Positions 36,201-46,567 of a DNA stretch of 64,000 bases are shown here, one piece after another (within the stretch, counting starts at the first letter, position 1; the number at the start of each line of letters is the position of its first letter). The DNA comes from Hydractinia symbiolongicarpus (taxonomy: Eukaryota; Cnidaria; Hydrozoa; Anthoathecata; Hydractiniidae). The notes under the pieces are model-generated. The model worked only from the letters and a program-made list of their open reading frames with translations. It had not been told where the DNA came from and made no database searches. The position numbers and the translations under genes are program-made. Location: positions 15,004,001 through 15,068,000 of the forward strand of contig NC_079884.1 of NCBI RefSeq assembly GCF_029227915.1. Direction: 5' to 3'.

Positions 36201-39030
36201 TAAACTAGCTAGCTAGCTAGCTAGAGGTCTCTCAAAAATGCTTTTAGGACACTGTACTGTAGCTAGCTATAAGTCTGTAATTAGTAATTAATGCTTGATT
36301 AAAGGTAATTTCATTTTATATTTAGATATTTAAAAATGTGTATTAAAAAGATATTGGCATTGGATTTTAAACTTGGATTTTTAGAGAGAAATTTTTGATT
36401 TTGGAAATTCTTTACTGGATTTGGACTTGAACTTTGTTTTTGGATTTGTAAAGAAATGTTTAGGTTGTAATATTTGTGAAGATCTAGAGAGTTATAATCC
36501 ATCGTCAAAATACTTGTCAAAACTCTACAATGTTATTTATTCCTAAAGTGAAACTTAAGCTCGCAAAATAATCTGGCTTCTTCTCTATAATGGGTGTAAA
36601 AATTTTCAATACACTGCCCATAGAGATACGGTGAACAGGTTCAGTCGCAAAATTTTAGGAATAGAGTCAGTAGCCATTTTTAATTGCAAATAATTTTTAT
36701 AATTTTGATATTTTTATAATTTTGTTTTTTCATGATAATTACCAGGCCATTCCTTGAGACGAGTGCGATCGCACGCGCACTCGCCCGCACACTTGTAAAA
36801 AGATTTACGAGTGTTTATTATCGCACTCGTGAATTTTTTCTTTTTTAAAAAAATATTATCGAGCGATGAAAAAGGCTATTACGCTGATTACATAACAAAT
36901 TTCTTCGTGATTGATTTGTTTAAAAAGTATAGAGAACATAAAAGTCCCCTTAAAGGGCCCCTTTCCTTTATGCTGACACTCTTATGCTCGGCTGGTGCAT
37001 TACACTGAGACTCGAACGAAAGACCATTTGCGATAAACAAAAAATAGTTAAGTGTGAATCACACTTGCAAATATTCACATCGCACTTCTTAATTTTGCTT
37101 ACAAGTGCAATTTTTCGCACACCATAGTACTCGTAATTTTTTTAGCGGGTGCTTTTTGTAGCTCTGGCATAGTTTTATTCAAAAAATGGCCTGAATTACA
37201 CTAATCGTATGTTTGTCCCTTGATTCGTCTACCTAAACACTCCTATCTGAAGTCTATTAAGAGTGGTATTAGAAAGAATACCTGTCTCTCTTCCCTGCTT
37301 TTGCTATTGCCCTATAATTTTTTTGTATGGTTCCCTTATTGAAAAATATTAAAAAGGGAAAAATGATGAGTTTAGTTTACAGACTAAAGTGTTATTCAAC
37401 TTTTTGTTTTTCTATGTTATTTGTTTCAGTCACAATGTATATTTTACATGATTTTTTGTTACATATACGTATGTCTTTATCGGTTTCTTTATTAGGACAC
37501 GCAATTATAGCAGTAATTTATTACTAAAGTGTAAATCTTTATGATAAATAAATAAATTACTCTTTGAAGCTCGTTTGAATTATTGGCATAATAAGTTCCA
37601 TAGCAGAAAAATCTCTGGCGATTAACTCAACTATTACTCAGTCCACAAGAAGTCAGTCAGCTACCTCACGCTAAGTTCTAAAAAATCCTTATACATTGTA
37701 AGAGCTGACAAGAAGTCGGTCAGCTGCCTCACACTAAGTTCTAAAAAATCCTTATACGTTGTAAGAGCTGACAAGAAGTCGGTCAGCTGCCTAACACTAA
37801 GTTCTAAAAAATCCTTATACGTTGTAAGAGCTGACAAGAAGTCGGTCAGCTGCCTCACACTAAGTTCTAAAAAATCCTTATACATTGTAAGAGGTGACAA
37901 GAAGTCAGTCAGCCTAACACTAAGTTCTAAAAAATCCTCATACGTTGTAAGCGGCATAATTCGATCGTAAAAATATGTTTAAAGTTGATTAAATATATCA
38001 CTTCGGCGTTAAAATAATAATAAAACACTCAGTATCCCTACGTCCTACACGTGTATTTAATTGCTTTTTCTAATTAATTAATAGATCAAATCAATACGCT
38101 TAAATAAATGTTGTCTGGTGCTATCCCCTGTTACTTAGATAAAAACATACGAAGACCTAGGCACGCTAAGAGTGCATAAAAAACTCGTTTCTTTTTGTGT
38201 GTTTTAAGAGTTTTCTACTACACGGCATATAGGGTTCAAAGTTCAACTTGCACCACCGGGCTTCGAAAATCCATAATGGCGCATAATCTCCGAAATGGTC
38301 TATCCCGTGAAAACATAAACATTGGAACTCATATATAGGAAGTTTGTTACCTGTGAGGGATTTCAAGACCACCATCGACAGCACCTTTCAATGCGCCAAA
38401 AACCCTTGCACCAGTTGTAGTGCGATTAAGACCAACATCAAGGTAACATCTAAATGCAGCTGGGCCATCATCAACACTTTCAACATTGTATTCTGCTCCA
38501 TCAGGTTCTTGTTGTCCAGTGTAAGTTTCGTGTAGATTAAGTTTCTTCAGTAATCGTCGAGCCACTAATAAACCAGTGCAGTAAGCTGCAGCATAGTTGG
38601 TTAACCCGACCTTCACGCCATATCGTGGGAGTTCATGAGAGTATGCAGCACATACAATCTTGTCTCCCTCGATTCTGGCATAGGCTATCTGGCATACTAT
38701 GTTTTTGTTTGTGAATCGTACAATAAGTCGGTACTTTGGGGTGTTGTACTTATTTTTATCTTGAGTTGTTAAGCGTTTTCGAGCATAATAATCTGTTCTA
38801 CCCTCACGTCTTCTCTTGAACTTAACTTGAAATCGCTTAAAGTAAGCCTTGTTTTTGATAACTTTCACAAAACCCTATAACAAAGAAAATTGAAATTCAG
38901 CTCATCGTATCTTAGTTTATCTTGATAATCACGACTTGAATCAAAGTAATTTTTTTCACATTGTAAACCAAAAACTTTCAATTACTATTTAAGCGAAAAA
39001 TTAAGGTAAATAGCATTCATTATGTACCAT
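33277..39030 (-). CDS. RPL5: 60S ribosomal protein L5 (uL18)
   Basis: Exons on the minus strand: ATG at 39030-39028 (candidate), 38874-38351, 34016-33839, 33535-33447 and 33373-33277. These total 891 bases (296 residues; family length about 297). The sequence begins [18 protein letters not shown] after the start and contains [79 protein letters not shown] and the basic C-terminus [14 protein letters not shown]5 carries 5S rRNA with L11 into the large ribosomal subunit. All joins keep frame. The donor after the isolated ATG (GTACAT) is weak, so exon 1 is the least certain part. A poly(A) signal (AATAAA, minus) lies at 33263-33258. Intron 2 (34017-38350) is unusually large and repeat-filled for a ribosomal protein gene. 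Confidence 0.93.
34921..35250. mobile_element. MITE in RPL5 intron 2 (27-bp terminal inverted repeats)
   Basis: The left end 34921-34947 (CGTCATCAAAAATATGTTGT and onward) is matched in inverse orientation at 35224-35250. The 330-base interior is TTCGCG-rich and non-coding. Confidence 0.5.
35397..35885. mobile_element. TTAA-flanked MITE (piggyBac-like) in RPL5 intron 2
   Basis: TTAA at 35397-35400 is followed by ACAGTCAGGGATAAC; the other end is GTTATCCCCGACTG followed by TTAA at 35882-35885. TTAA target duplication is the hallmark of piggyBac-type elements. No transposase is encoded. Confidence 0.55.
36737..37199. mobile_element. MITE in RPL5 intron 2 (CAGGCCATT ends)
   Basis: The left end AATTACCAGGCCATTCCTTGA is mirrored by TCAAAAAATGGCCTGAATTA at the right. 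Interior CGAGTG/CACTCG blocks also form inverted pairs (near 36760-36840 and 37060-37140). Non-coding. Confidence 0.55.
37646..37953. repeat. Minisatellite, 63-bp unit, about five copies
   Basis: Units start at 37646, 37709, 37772, 37835 and 37898 (CAAGAAGTCGGTCAGCTGCC and onward); the fifth is shortened. 63 is a multiple of three, and the minus strand is open across the array with a 21-residue period ([17 protein letters not shown]). It lies in an RPL5 intron on the RPL5-sense strand, so translation is unlikely. Confidence 0.9.
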
Positions 39031-39090
39031 TATTTCTCAATTTACAAGCAAACTAAGCCAGGTAGCTTCGGTTATGGGGCAACCTTCACG

Positions 39091-39107
39091 CCGAAAGAAT
39101 GAGGACG
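39091..39107 (-). promoter_or_regulatory. Possible TOP-like transcription start of RPL5
   Basis: On the minus strand the pyrimidine-rich TCCTCATTCTTTCGG sits about 65 bases upstream of the candidate ATG, as expected for terminal-oligopyrimidine starts of ribosomal protein genes. It lies about 400 bases from the oppositely directed CISD3-like gene, so the two may share a bidirectional promoter. Confidence 0.35.
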
Positions 39108-39567
39108 GAACGGCAACATGTTTATAAAACTGTAATAAAAACACAGACCGTCGGCAAAACTGTTACTATCAAGTAGAAATCAGAATTTTTAAATAAAATA
39201 ACTTTACCGACAAATATTGATGTAAAATATGTCCAGTAAAAGTGCCACAGTAAGAATTGTTTTCGTTTCATAACATGTAATGAAGGGTATTTTTTTTTTA
39301 ATTTTAGTCCTGGCTTTGGTCAAATTCCACAAACCGGTTCCTTCTTCTTTGAAATTAATATTGCTTTTCGCGTATTTGCTTTGGACATCTTTATATTCTT
39401 TATTACGACTTTCTATTGTTGTGATATGTGTATAGCATAGAATTTAAAGAATTAAAACAACTTTTATTATTTCTTATTATTTAAATTGTGCTTTCAGAAA
39501 ATATCTCCAATGGAGAGTTAAACCGAACTATTATCCGAGAAAAAACGGATAAAAATGGTTTTCTGTG

Positions 39568-40485
39568 ATGGCCCAATGTTTACATGGAAAAGATGGCGAA
39601 GATAGAACGATCATTGAAGGATGGAAAGATAAGTTGCACCCTGCAGTTGCTATGGTTAGATTTATTTAGTTATTAAGCATTTGTGGAAGTTAAAAGCAAT
39701 GCTGGCCTTACAAGCCCTACTATTTTGCCTCCTTTTTTCCCAGGCTTTTGTTTACATCTTCCCAGGCTTTTGTTTACATTTTATAGTTTACATTTTTTTA
39801 TATTTTCAGCGGTAAGATCTTTTGGCTCTGGCATCTGCATGGTTTGCCAGGCAATGTGATACGCTTTCAGGCCGAGATCATGGCTTGTTAACAAACCCAA
39901 AACATATGGAAAAAAATATTTATATTATTTATGTGGGATAACTTTAAATCCCTCTTTTGATATTACCGTCACAATAGATACTAGTTTATGCCCAGACCCA
40001 TCATGTTATATTTATTCAATTGTATAGTATTTTGTTTCAGTATGGACCATGTAATATAAAAAGCACTTTGACGCCTGGTCAGGTAAAACTATGGTGTGCA
40101 TGTGGTCTTAGCAAGAAACAGCCATGGTGTGATGGTAACTCTTTTCTGATGATACTATTTGTTTTAATAATAATTATTTTAATAGTGCTTTAAAAGGTTG
40201 TTTCTTTCTTTTTTTCTTTGCAGATTTGCGTATTAGTTGATATGTATTGAATTTTTAGGCTCTCACAATGGAACTGGGATATCACCATTAAAGTGGACAG
40301 TACCGTCTAAGTCACAGGCTTTATATCAACTTTGTGCATGCAAGTATACAAAATCTCCTCCATATTGTGATGCTTCTCACGTTTACTTACCACTAGAGGT
40401 TATAAAAAGACAGAAAGAGTGTGGAAAAAATCATGCTGAGATCACAAAATTGTGCACAAGCTGTGGTAAGGTTCCAGAGTGGTGA
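39568..40485 (+). CDS. CISD3: CISD3-like CDGSH iron-sulfur protein
   Basis: Exons 39568-39654, 40041-40134 and 40259-40485 total 408 bases (135 residues; human CISD3 is 127). The first CDGSH site is CACGLSKKQPWCDGSH, split by the second intron inside CDG/SH; the second is CACKYTKSPPYCDASH. The pattern C-x-C-x2-(S/T)-x3-P-x-C-D-x-(S/T)-H binds a 2Fe-2S cluster through three cysteines and one histidine. Two such motifs in one chain identify the CISD3 (MiNT) class of monomeric mitochondrial matrix proteins. I chose the ATG at 39568 because the frame is closed just upstream; an acceptor at 39498 begins the same exon. The short N-terminus is not an obvious presequence. Poly(A) signals are at 40742 and 40753. 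Confidence 0.85.
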
Positions 40486-41365
40486 AATATAAAGAAAACA
40501 ATTTAGTAAAAACTTATGAAAGTGGAGAAGAATTGAAAATTTGTTGAACTTGAATGCAATTTTTCAGTGTACATTAGATCAAATGTGAATTGCACGAATT
40601 TGGTTTGTGATGGAAGATTATGCTATATTTCCAAAAAAAGTCTTTAAATCGAATTGTACGTTCTTTTCTATTTATTTTGTACATATTTATATGCGTTACT
40701 ATACTATTAAAGCAGAAACTGCTTAATGCACACATTTCATTAATAAAAAATAAATAAAAACCTTGCAGCGAGGGGATTTTGATGCACGGTTCCAGAACAG
40801 ACGAATACACTACACTACGGTAACATGTGGGGGAGGGATAAATTAAAAATGTATTCGTTTCTCATAAATTTAACCTCCAGCATGCGGATATATTAAAAAT
40901 ATAACACACTCACAGTTAAAAACAAAACAGAAAAACCATGTTTAAAGTCATGTTTCATTAAATGATTCCTTATACCGATTTAAGGTACTGTATATAAAAA
41001 GTACGTTGTATAAATTTTGGCAAAACCATATAGCATTTCATAAATGATAGATTTTGATGAGTGACGATGTTTATCAAAAATTAATAAGTATGGGAGGGAA
41101 GGGGGGATTGGAAAAAAGTTGGAAAATTAACAAGCGTGGGCGAACGTACATTTGGCACTCGAGAGTAAATGTATAGGTCATTGATGATCATAGAAAAAGA
41201 ACTGTTCATACGTTAACTGTTCATTTGTTATTTTCAGGATGGTCCCTGCCGGTAAATCTTCTGCATCTTTCTGAATCGTTTTTTTTTTTGTTCAGGTGTA
41301 TTTTGTTTAAGTCTATTGAGCTGAGGCAGTCTAAGGTTTATCATTTTTTGTTTCTTTTTTGTTCT

Positions 41366-41433
41366 AGTGGCCCCCAGTGGAAACAATCCACTAACCATAG
41401 GTTTTTGTGATTTTCTGGGCTAGCCACTTTAAA

Positions 41434-41509
<76 letters not shown>
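41366..41509 (+). mobile_element. SINE 3' end with (TTA)n tail
   Basis: GTGGCCCCCAGTGGAAACAAT and GGGCTAGCCACTTTAAATAT match the 3' domain of the complete SINE at 51176-51532, and the tail is about 75 bases of (ATT)n (41433-41509). The head upstream is not recognisable. Confidence 0.5.
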
Positions 41510-41510
<1 letters not shown>

Positions 41511-41793
41511 AGACCTTCAACTTTTTTGTCAAACATTCCTGTAAAAAATTGTCAAAAAAGATCCTGAAATACATTAAAAAAACATCTATTTTTTGGAAAT
41601 GAATGGGCAGCCTGATAACATTCGTAAAAATTAATATCTTAAGTTTGATATTTTCGTGAAGATTATTTCTCGCCAATTTAGGGGATTTTTTCCTCATTCT
41701 CAGAAATTTATCTGCGTGAAAATACACAGGAAAGGTAAATTAGCGAAAAAAGATTTTCGCGAATAACTAGAAATGACTTGTATTCTTAAAGAC

Positions 41794-41927
41794 TATATTA
41801 TAAAGCCCGTATACGTCTGTCTGTCTGTCACGCAAAATGGTAGCTTAGCTGCGCAATAGCGAGAAGCACGCGATGCAGTATAAAAAGGACAGGCGAACCC
41901 GTGGATTTTCCACGGGCTAACGACTAG
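41794..41927 (+). mobile_element. Short Helitron-like non-autonomous element
   Basis: The element ends with a perfect 7-bp stem hairpin (CCCGTGG-ATTTT-CCACGGG, 41898-41916) followed by CTAG at 41924-41927, the Helitron 3' signature. Its start shares TTATAAAGCCCGTATACGTC with an inverted second copy near 45600-45805. The base after CTAG is A rather than the expected T. Confidence 0.5.
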
Positions 41928-43221
41928 ATTTTTAAGATTAACTTAACGAAAATTTTGCAGTGAGCAAGAAAGGACTTTTTTTTCTTTCTCTTTAGTTTTT
42001 CTTCGTAATCTTTTGCTGTTTTTTGTTGGTTCATTCTCGAAAGAAAATTTCACAAGCTATTTTCCAGAAATCTGAATCCATTAAAACGTGGAAGTGTGGT
42101 CTATTCTTATAGCTACATGTGTATTTCTGACAGTGATGTAACCATAGTCAGCTGACATAACGATCAAATAAAACGGATAAACCAAGGACGTTGAACTTCC
42201 CGTTAGTTATTTACATATATGTATTTATTATTGATGACTCATCATATAAAGACATTTGATTGGTTATTAAGAACGTGGCCTACTAGGTTTGTGACCACTT
42301 TTTAAAACGATAAGATTAAATAATTCGAAATTTTAAGTGCTGCTGCAGATAATATATGAAGATAATATTTGCTCAAGAGAAATTACTTTCATTACTGAGA
42401 ATAATACTCGCCAAAATAATAACTCCACGGTAATGTCGGTTCCGGTCAATTTTATAATGGTTAGCGCTTAAGTCTGGCAATACAATTGCTTTCGGTTCTG
42501 TAACCTAGGAGAATAGGTAGATCACACACTATGGTACAAAGTTGCGTATTAACAGTCAATGAAGATAGACAAAGAAGTAATTACTGTAAAAACTGTTACT
42601 ATAAATACTATTGGAAAAAAAAATAATAAAGGATGTCCCCTATGCATATCTTGCCTTTTGATTGGTGTGAAACGAATAAAAGACTACTTAAATTCCAATA
42701 AGATTTGCGGTATTTTTCCGTAAAAGGCGATTGCGTTAATGCAGGTTTTACTTGCGATTTTACTGCGACACAAGTTACTTTGTAGAAATCAGAAGGAAAA
42801 TCATTGCCCATACTACGTTAACAAGCTTTCTGCAACATCTACTTGAAAAAATGTTGGTTGCATTAAATATTCTATGTAAGAATTTAAACTGGTTCATTTA
42901 AAGTTGTCGACATAACATTCAGTTGTCAGATAATTATACTTTCAGATGCGTTGATCAGTTGTCAAGTGTGGTCATTTTCAAAGTGACGCAGCCAATTTTT
43001 ATTGCGTGATTAACCTCTGATTAGCAATACGTATGTAATAAGTTGCCAAGGTATAATCCTGCTTCCTGATATCAACACAATCATGACACTGCACTTCCTG
43101 ATCTAATTTTATTGCAAAGAAACTCAAGTGTAAAATGTTAACCTTTTGACGTTAGACAGTACAATTTCCCCTAATTTGTCGCTTAATTAACCTTTGCACA
43201 GGCGTTTTGATTATCTTTGCG

Positions 43222-43229
43222 TATATAAG
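43222..43229 (+). promoter_or_regulatory. TATA box of the first cyclase-family gene
   Basis: TATATAAG in the context GCGTATATAAGCAAC, about 30 bases before a likely start near 43250. A 5' UTR exon would end at donor CAG/GTAAAG (43312/43313) and join the coding exon at an acceptor at 43459 or 43470. Confidence 0.5.
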
Positions 43230-43481
43230 CAACAATATCCAGATATGAAATCAATTCAAAACACGTTTTCTTGACAAAGAAGAAAAAAAGAAGAGAAAGA
43301 AAACCGCGTACAGGTAAAGGTTTCCTTACAAGATTTCTTTGTTTGTATGTGTGTGTGTGTATGTGTGTATGTTGTTTTTTGTTTTTACAAAGAATGAAGA
43401 AATATGAAATATCAGAGGAATTATCTAATCAAATATAGTATATTTCGTTTTGTTATAGGTATAATTGCAGACTTTAAAAAA

Positions 43482-44754
43482 ATGGATCCAAATAAAATAT
43501 TTACAATACTGTCATTGTTGCATATGGTATCCGCAAAAATGCAAATCGTCGATTTGAGTTATACATATGACAACGAAACTGTTTATTGGCCTTCTATTCG
43601 TGCTCAGCACAGTTTTAATCGGACAATAATAAGTGGTTCTGCAGAATTAGAAGTTGGAGTCTTTTCTACTGTTGAGCATGGAGGCACACATGTAGATGCG
43701 CCGCGGCACTTAAACGGACGTCACGGCGTACATGAAATTCCTTTAGAAAGACTAGTTGGAAGATTGTTTTTGGTAGATGTGTCTAATGAAGCAAGCAAAG
43801 AGGAAGACTTTTTAATCACTCAGAAACTTATCGAGAGAGCAGAAATGAATCAAAACAGAACCATCAATGACAGCATTGTCCTGTTTTACACAGGTTAGTA
43901 ATGTTTTTGAAATAGTTGATTTATTTTAGTATTCATTCTCTTATTCCATGCACAAAAATGAGCTGTAATACATACAGTGCATTTCTACACACACAAAAAG
44001 GAACGGGCTAACGAACTGTTCTAACTATCATATTGTCATACTAGGTTGGAGTCAAAGATGGCCGGATTTGAAAGGATATCTTGGTACAGACTCATTCAAC
44101 GATACACTTCTACATTTTCCAGGACTTCACCCAAATGCTACCAGATGGATGGTGAACAATAGAAAGGTAAGACAATGTATATAGACATAAAAGTAATGAA
44201 AAAAAAATGAGAGATTGGTGCGTGTTTTTTCCCAATTTTCCTAATATACATTGGCACCGAAAAGTGGATCTAAACGAAAACCCAAATTAATTTGACTTAC
44301 TTATTTTAGTCACGTCTTACTTACATAGTTAGCTATTACAAAAAAATAAAAAACTCTGATAGCTTATTGTGGTATTATTATTACAAAGATTACTATGTTA
44401 TTTAAAAACTATGCTTTTGTCTTTCAAATCTAGTTTAAATCAATTGGTATCGACACTGCGTCGTTTGATATTGGACAGGACTCATTTCTTTCATCGCACA
44501 GAATCTTATTCGAGCACAACATACCAGCATTTGAAAACGTGAATCTAAAAGAAGTCGATAAAATTAAGAATGTGAAAAACGTCATGATCTATGCGCTACC
44601 GATGAAGATCAGAGATGGCAGTGGTGCTCCAACCAGAATTATTGCCACCTTCGATGATGACTATAAAACACCGTGTAGCTCAGATGCTGCTCAAATAAAA
44701 CTGGGGTTATCTCTCATGTATTTGTTTGTTTTCGTTAATTACTTTTTAAACTAA
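43482..44754 (+). CDS. Secreted cyclase-family (PF04199) metal-dependent hydrolase, copy 1
   Basis: Exons 43482-43893, 44045-44166 and 44434-44754 total 855 bases (284 residues). The start ATG has context AAAAAATGG just after the acceptor. Residues 1-18 form a signal peptide. The metal-binding signature HGGTHVDAPRH (residues 66-76) defines the cyclase/kynurenine formamidase (KynB-type) fold. Later landmarks are DTASFD, HRILFEHNIPAFENV with the conserved glutamate, and DGSGAPTRIIA. The C-terminus CSSDAAQ followed by a hydrophobic tail (LGLSLMYLFVFVNYFL) ending at the stop looks like a GPI-anchor signal. The substrate is unknown: KynB and isatin hydrolase are the known enzymes of this fold, and the animal secreted form is not assigned here. 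Confidence 0.85.
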
Positions 44755-45598
44755 CTTATTGTAGAATATGATGAAATATGACTGTTATTTTTTTAATATG
44801 AAAGATCTTTATTTCGGGCGTATCTTGGTGTTTTCACATGCTAAAGTTAGTCCAATGAATTTGCATACATATAAATTTAAGCGTGTAATGTCTGAATCTT
44901 AACATCCTTTATTTGCGCTTTTGGCCACGCCTTATTAGTTTTCCGTTCAATTAAGTAAATTTTATATTTGCTACGATTAACTTTATCAGTAATACACAGG
45001 AGACATGGTTTTTTTTAGACCTGGGAAATCAAAACAATATGTAAAAATGTTAGGTACGTTAAGTTGCAAAACAATTTTCTGTCATAATACTGAAGATTGT
45101 TAAGTCTTTTCTATTGTTCTTCGGTCAATGTCAGGAAATCCATTTTTTCTCTACTCGTTGGACCGTATGTTTTCTATTTATAGTTTAAAGTTGCGGAAGT
45201 AGTGCCTGTAAGTAAATAAGTGTATATGTTAGTTATCTTTTAGCAATACGCTTATTCAAATTCAGTGCCAAATGCCTGTTGTCTAGGCTAAAATTTGACG
45301 AAAAACTGTTGCAAAATAATTAGCTACATGTGCCGATGCGCCATAGCTTTAAAAAATAGGTTTAAGCTGTCTTTGTAATTTTAATTATTTCTCAAATCAT
45401 AACCTGGGTACTGATGATTTTTTAAACAGAAGTACATTGACCTAAACGCTAAGCTTCAGCTAATATTTTTCCCATGCTTTCCCATGTTTTGATACAATAG
45501 GAATATTTTATAGACGCTTGTAAAAAAATGTAGTAAAACACAATTGACTCTTCCTGTTAAAGATAGACAGGACATATTTAGCTTTTTATTATCACAGA

Positions 45599-45805
45599 CT
45601 AGTCGTTAGCCCATAGAATAATACACAGGAATTCTCTTGTCGTACATATTGTCCGCATAGGTCAACCTCGTATTCTGATATTCTGACAAGACGACTTCGC
45701 ATCTCAAATCTCCTTGTACGCCTGTTAACATGAAGTAATATAAATACTCCAAAATAAGCCGCTTTTGTCAACGGACAGACGCATATTAGGTTATAAGGCG
45801 ATTTA
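45599..45805 (-). mobile_element. Second copy of the Helitron-like element
   Basis: Read on the minus strand, it starts near TTATAACCTAATATGCGTCT and ends GGGCTAACGACTAG followed by T, sharing the exact terminal GGGCTAACGACTAG with the copy at 41794-41927. The hairpin is weaker (wobble pairs). Found between the two cyclase genes. Confidence 0.5.
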
Positions 45806-46567
45806 TATAAAAATCTACGTAAGAAGTTGAAAACTAAAATGGGTATAGATGAAACAAATTTCACGAAATAAATGTCAAATGTCGTAGATATAAAATATAT
45901 GAACATTTTAATCAAAATGAACAAAAATCCCTTTAAATCTCCAAAATTCTATTTTTCTTCTTGTCATATAATTGTTTATGTTATGTTGGTATTCCCTTGA
46001 AGGACATAATTGCATGATAATTATTAGATTTTTTCTCGTAGAGTGAATTATCGGGGACGCTCCTTTATACATGCTGCAAACGACGAAAAACTTAAATCAC
46101 AATAAAAATAAAAAATATTAAAAAAAAAAAATTACTGGTTGTTATGAAACTGGTGACAGCGTCAGAATAGATTTGTGCACCTTAACATTTTGACAGTTAA
46201 AAAAATTCACCACATATATGATTTGGCGTTATGTGAAGGAGAAGAGTGTAAAATTCGTGAGCTATTAAAATAGCAATAGCACTCATATTTATCAAAATTA
46301 ATAGTGCATTTAATAGCAGTATTTCTTTCAACATTCTTTTCGCACAGATCACGGTGGTTAAACAGGTAAATAAAAAAATACTTCCCTTTTCTTTCATGAA
46401 TTTATCTATATGTCCATTCATCCATTACCAAGCTGCTCTTTCGTTTAAAATTTACAAATAGTTCTTTCTTTTTTAATGCAATGCGCATGCAACAAAGATT
46501 AGGTTCAGTAGTGAGTATTGACTTGTGATTTTATATATTTTCAGTGGGCAATACTTGTCGAGTTTTG

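Larger units (their letters stand above)
35940..38303. repeat. Perfect 67-bp inverted repeat, arms 2.3 kb apart
   Basis: Positions 35940-36006 and 38237-38303 are exact reverse complements (starting ATAGACCATTTCGGAGATTA). The flanks do not match. The right arm lies close to the splice donor of RPL5 exon 2. Confidence 0.8.

Noticed and set aside
36811..37008. Short plus-strand frame with a hydrophobic start
   Set aside because: It lies inside the MITE at 36737-37199 and has no domain.
37661..37957. Minus-strand frame of 98 codons as a repeat protein
   Set aside because: It is wholly explained by the 63-bp minisatellite in the RPL5 intron, with no start, stop or splice context.
43404..43481. 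Upstream in-frame extension of the first cyclase gene
   Set aside because: An acceptor lies between it and the ATG at 43482, and the signal peptide starts at 43482.
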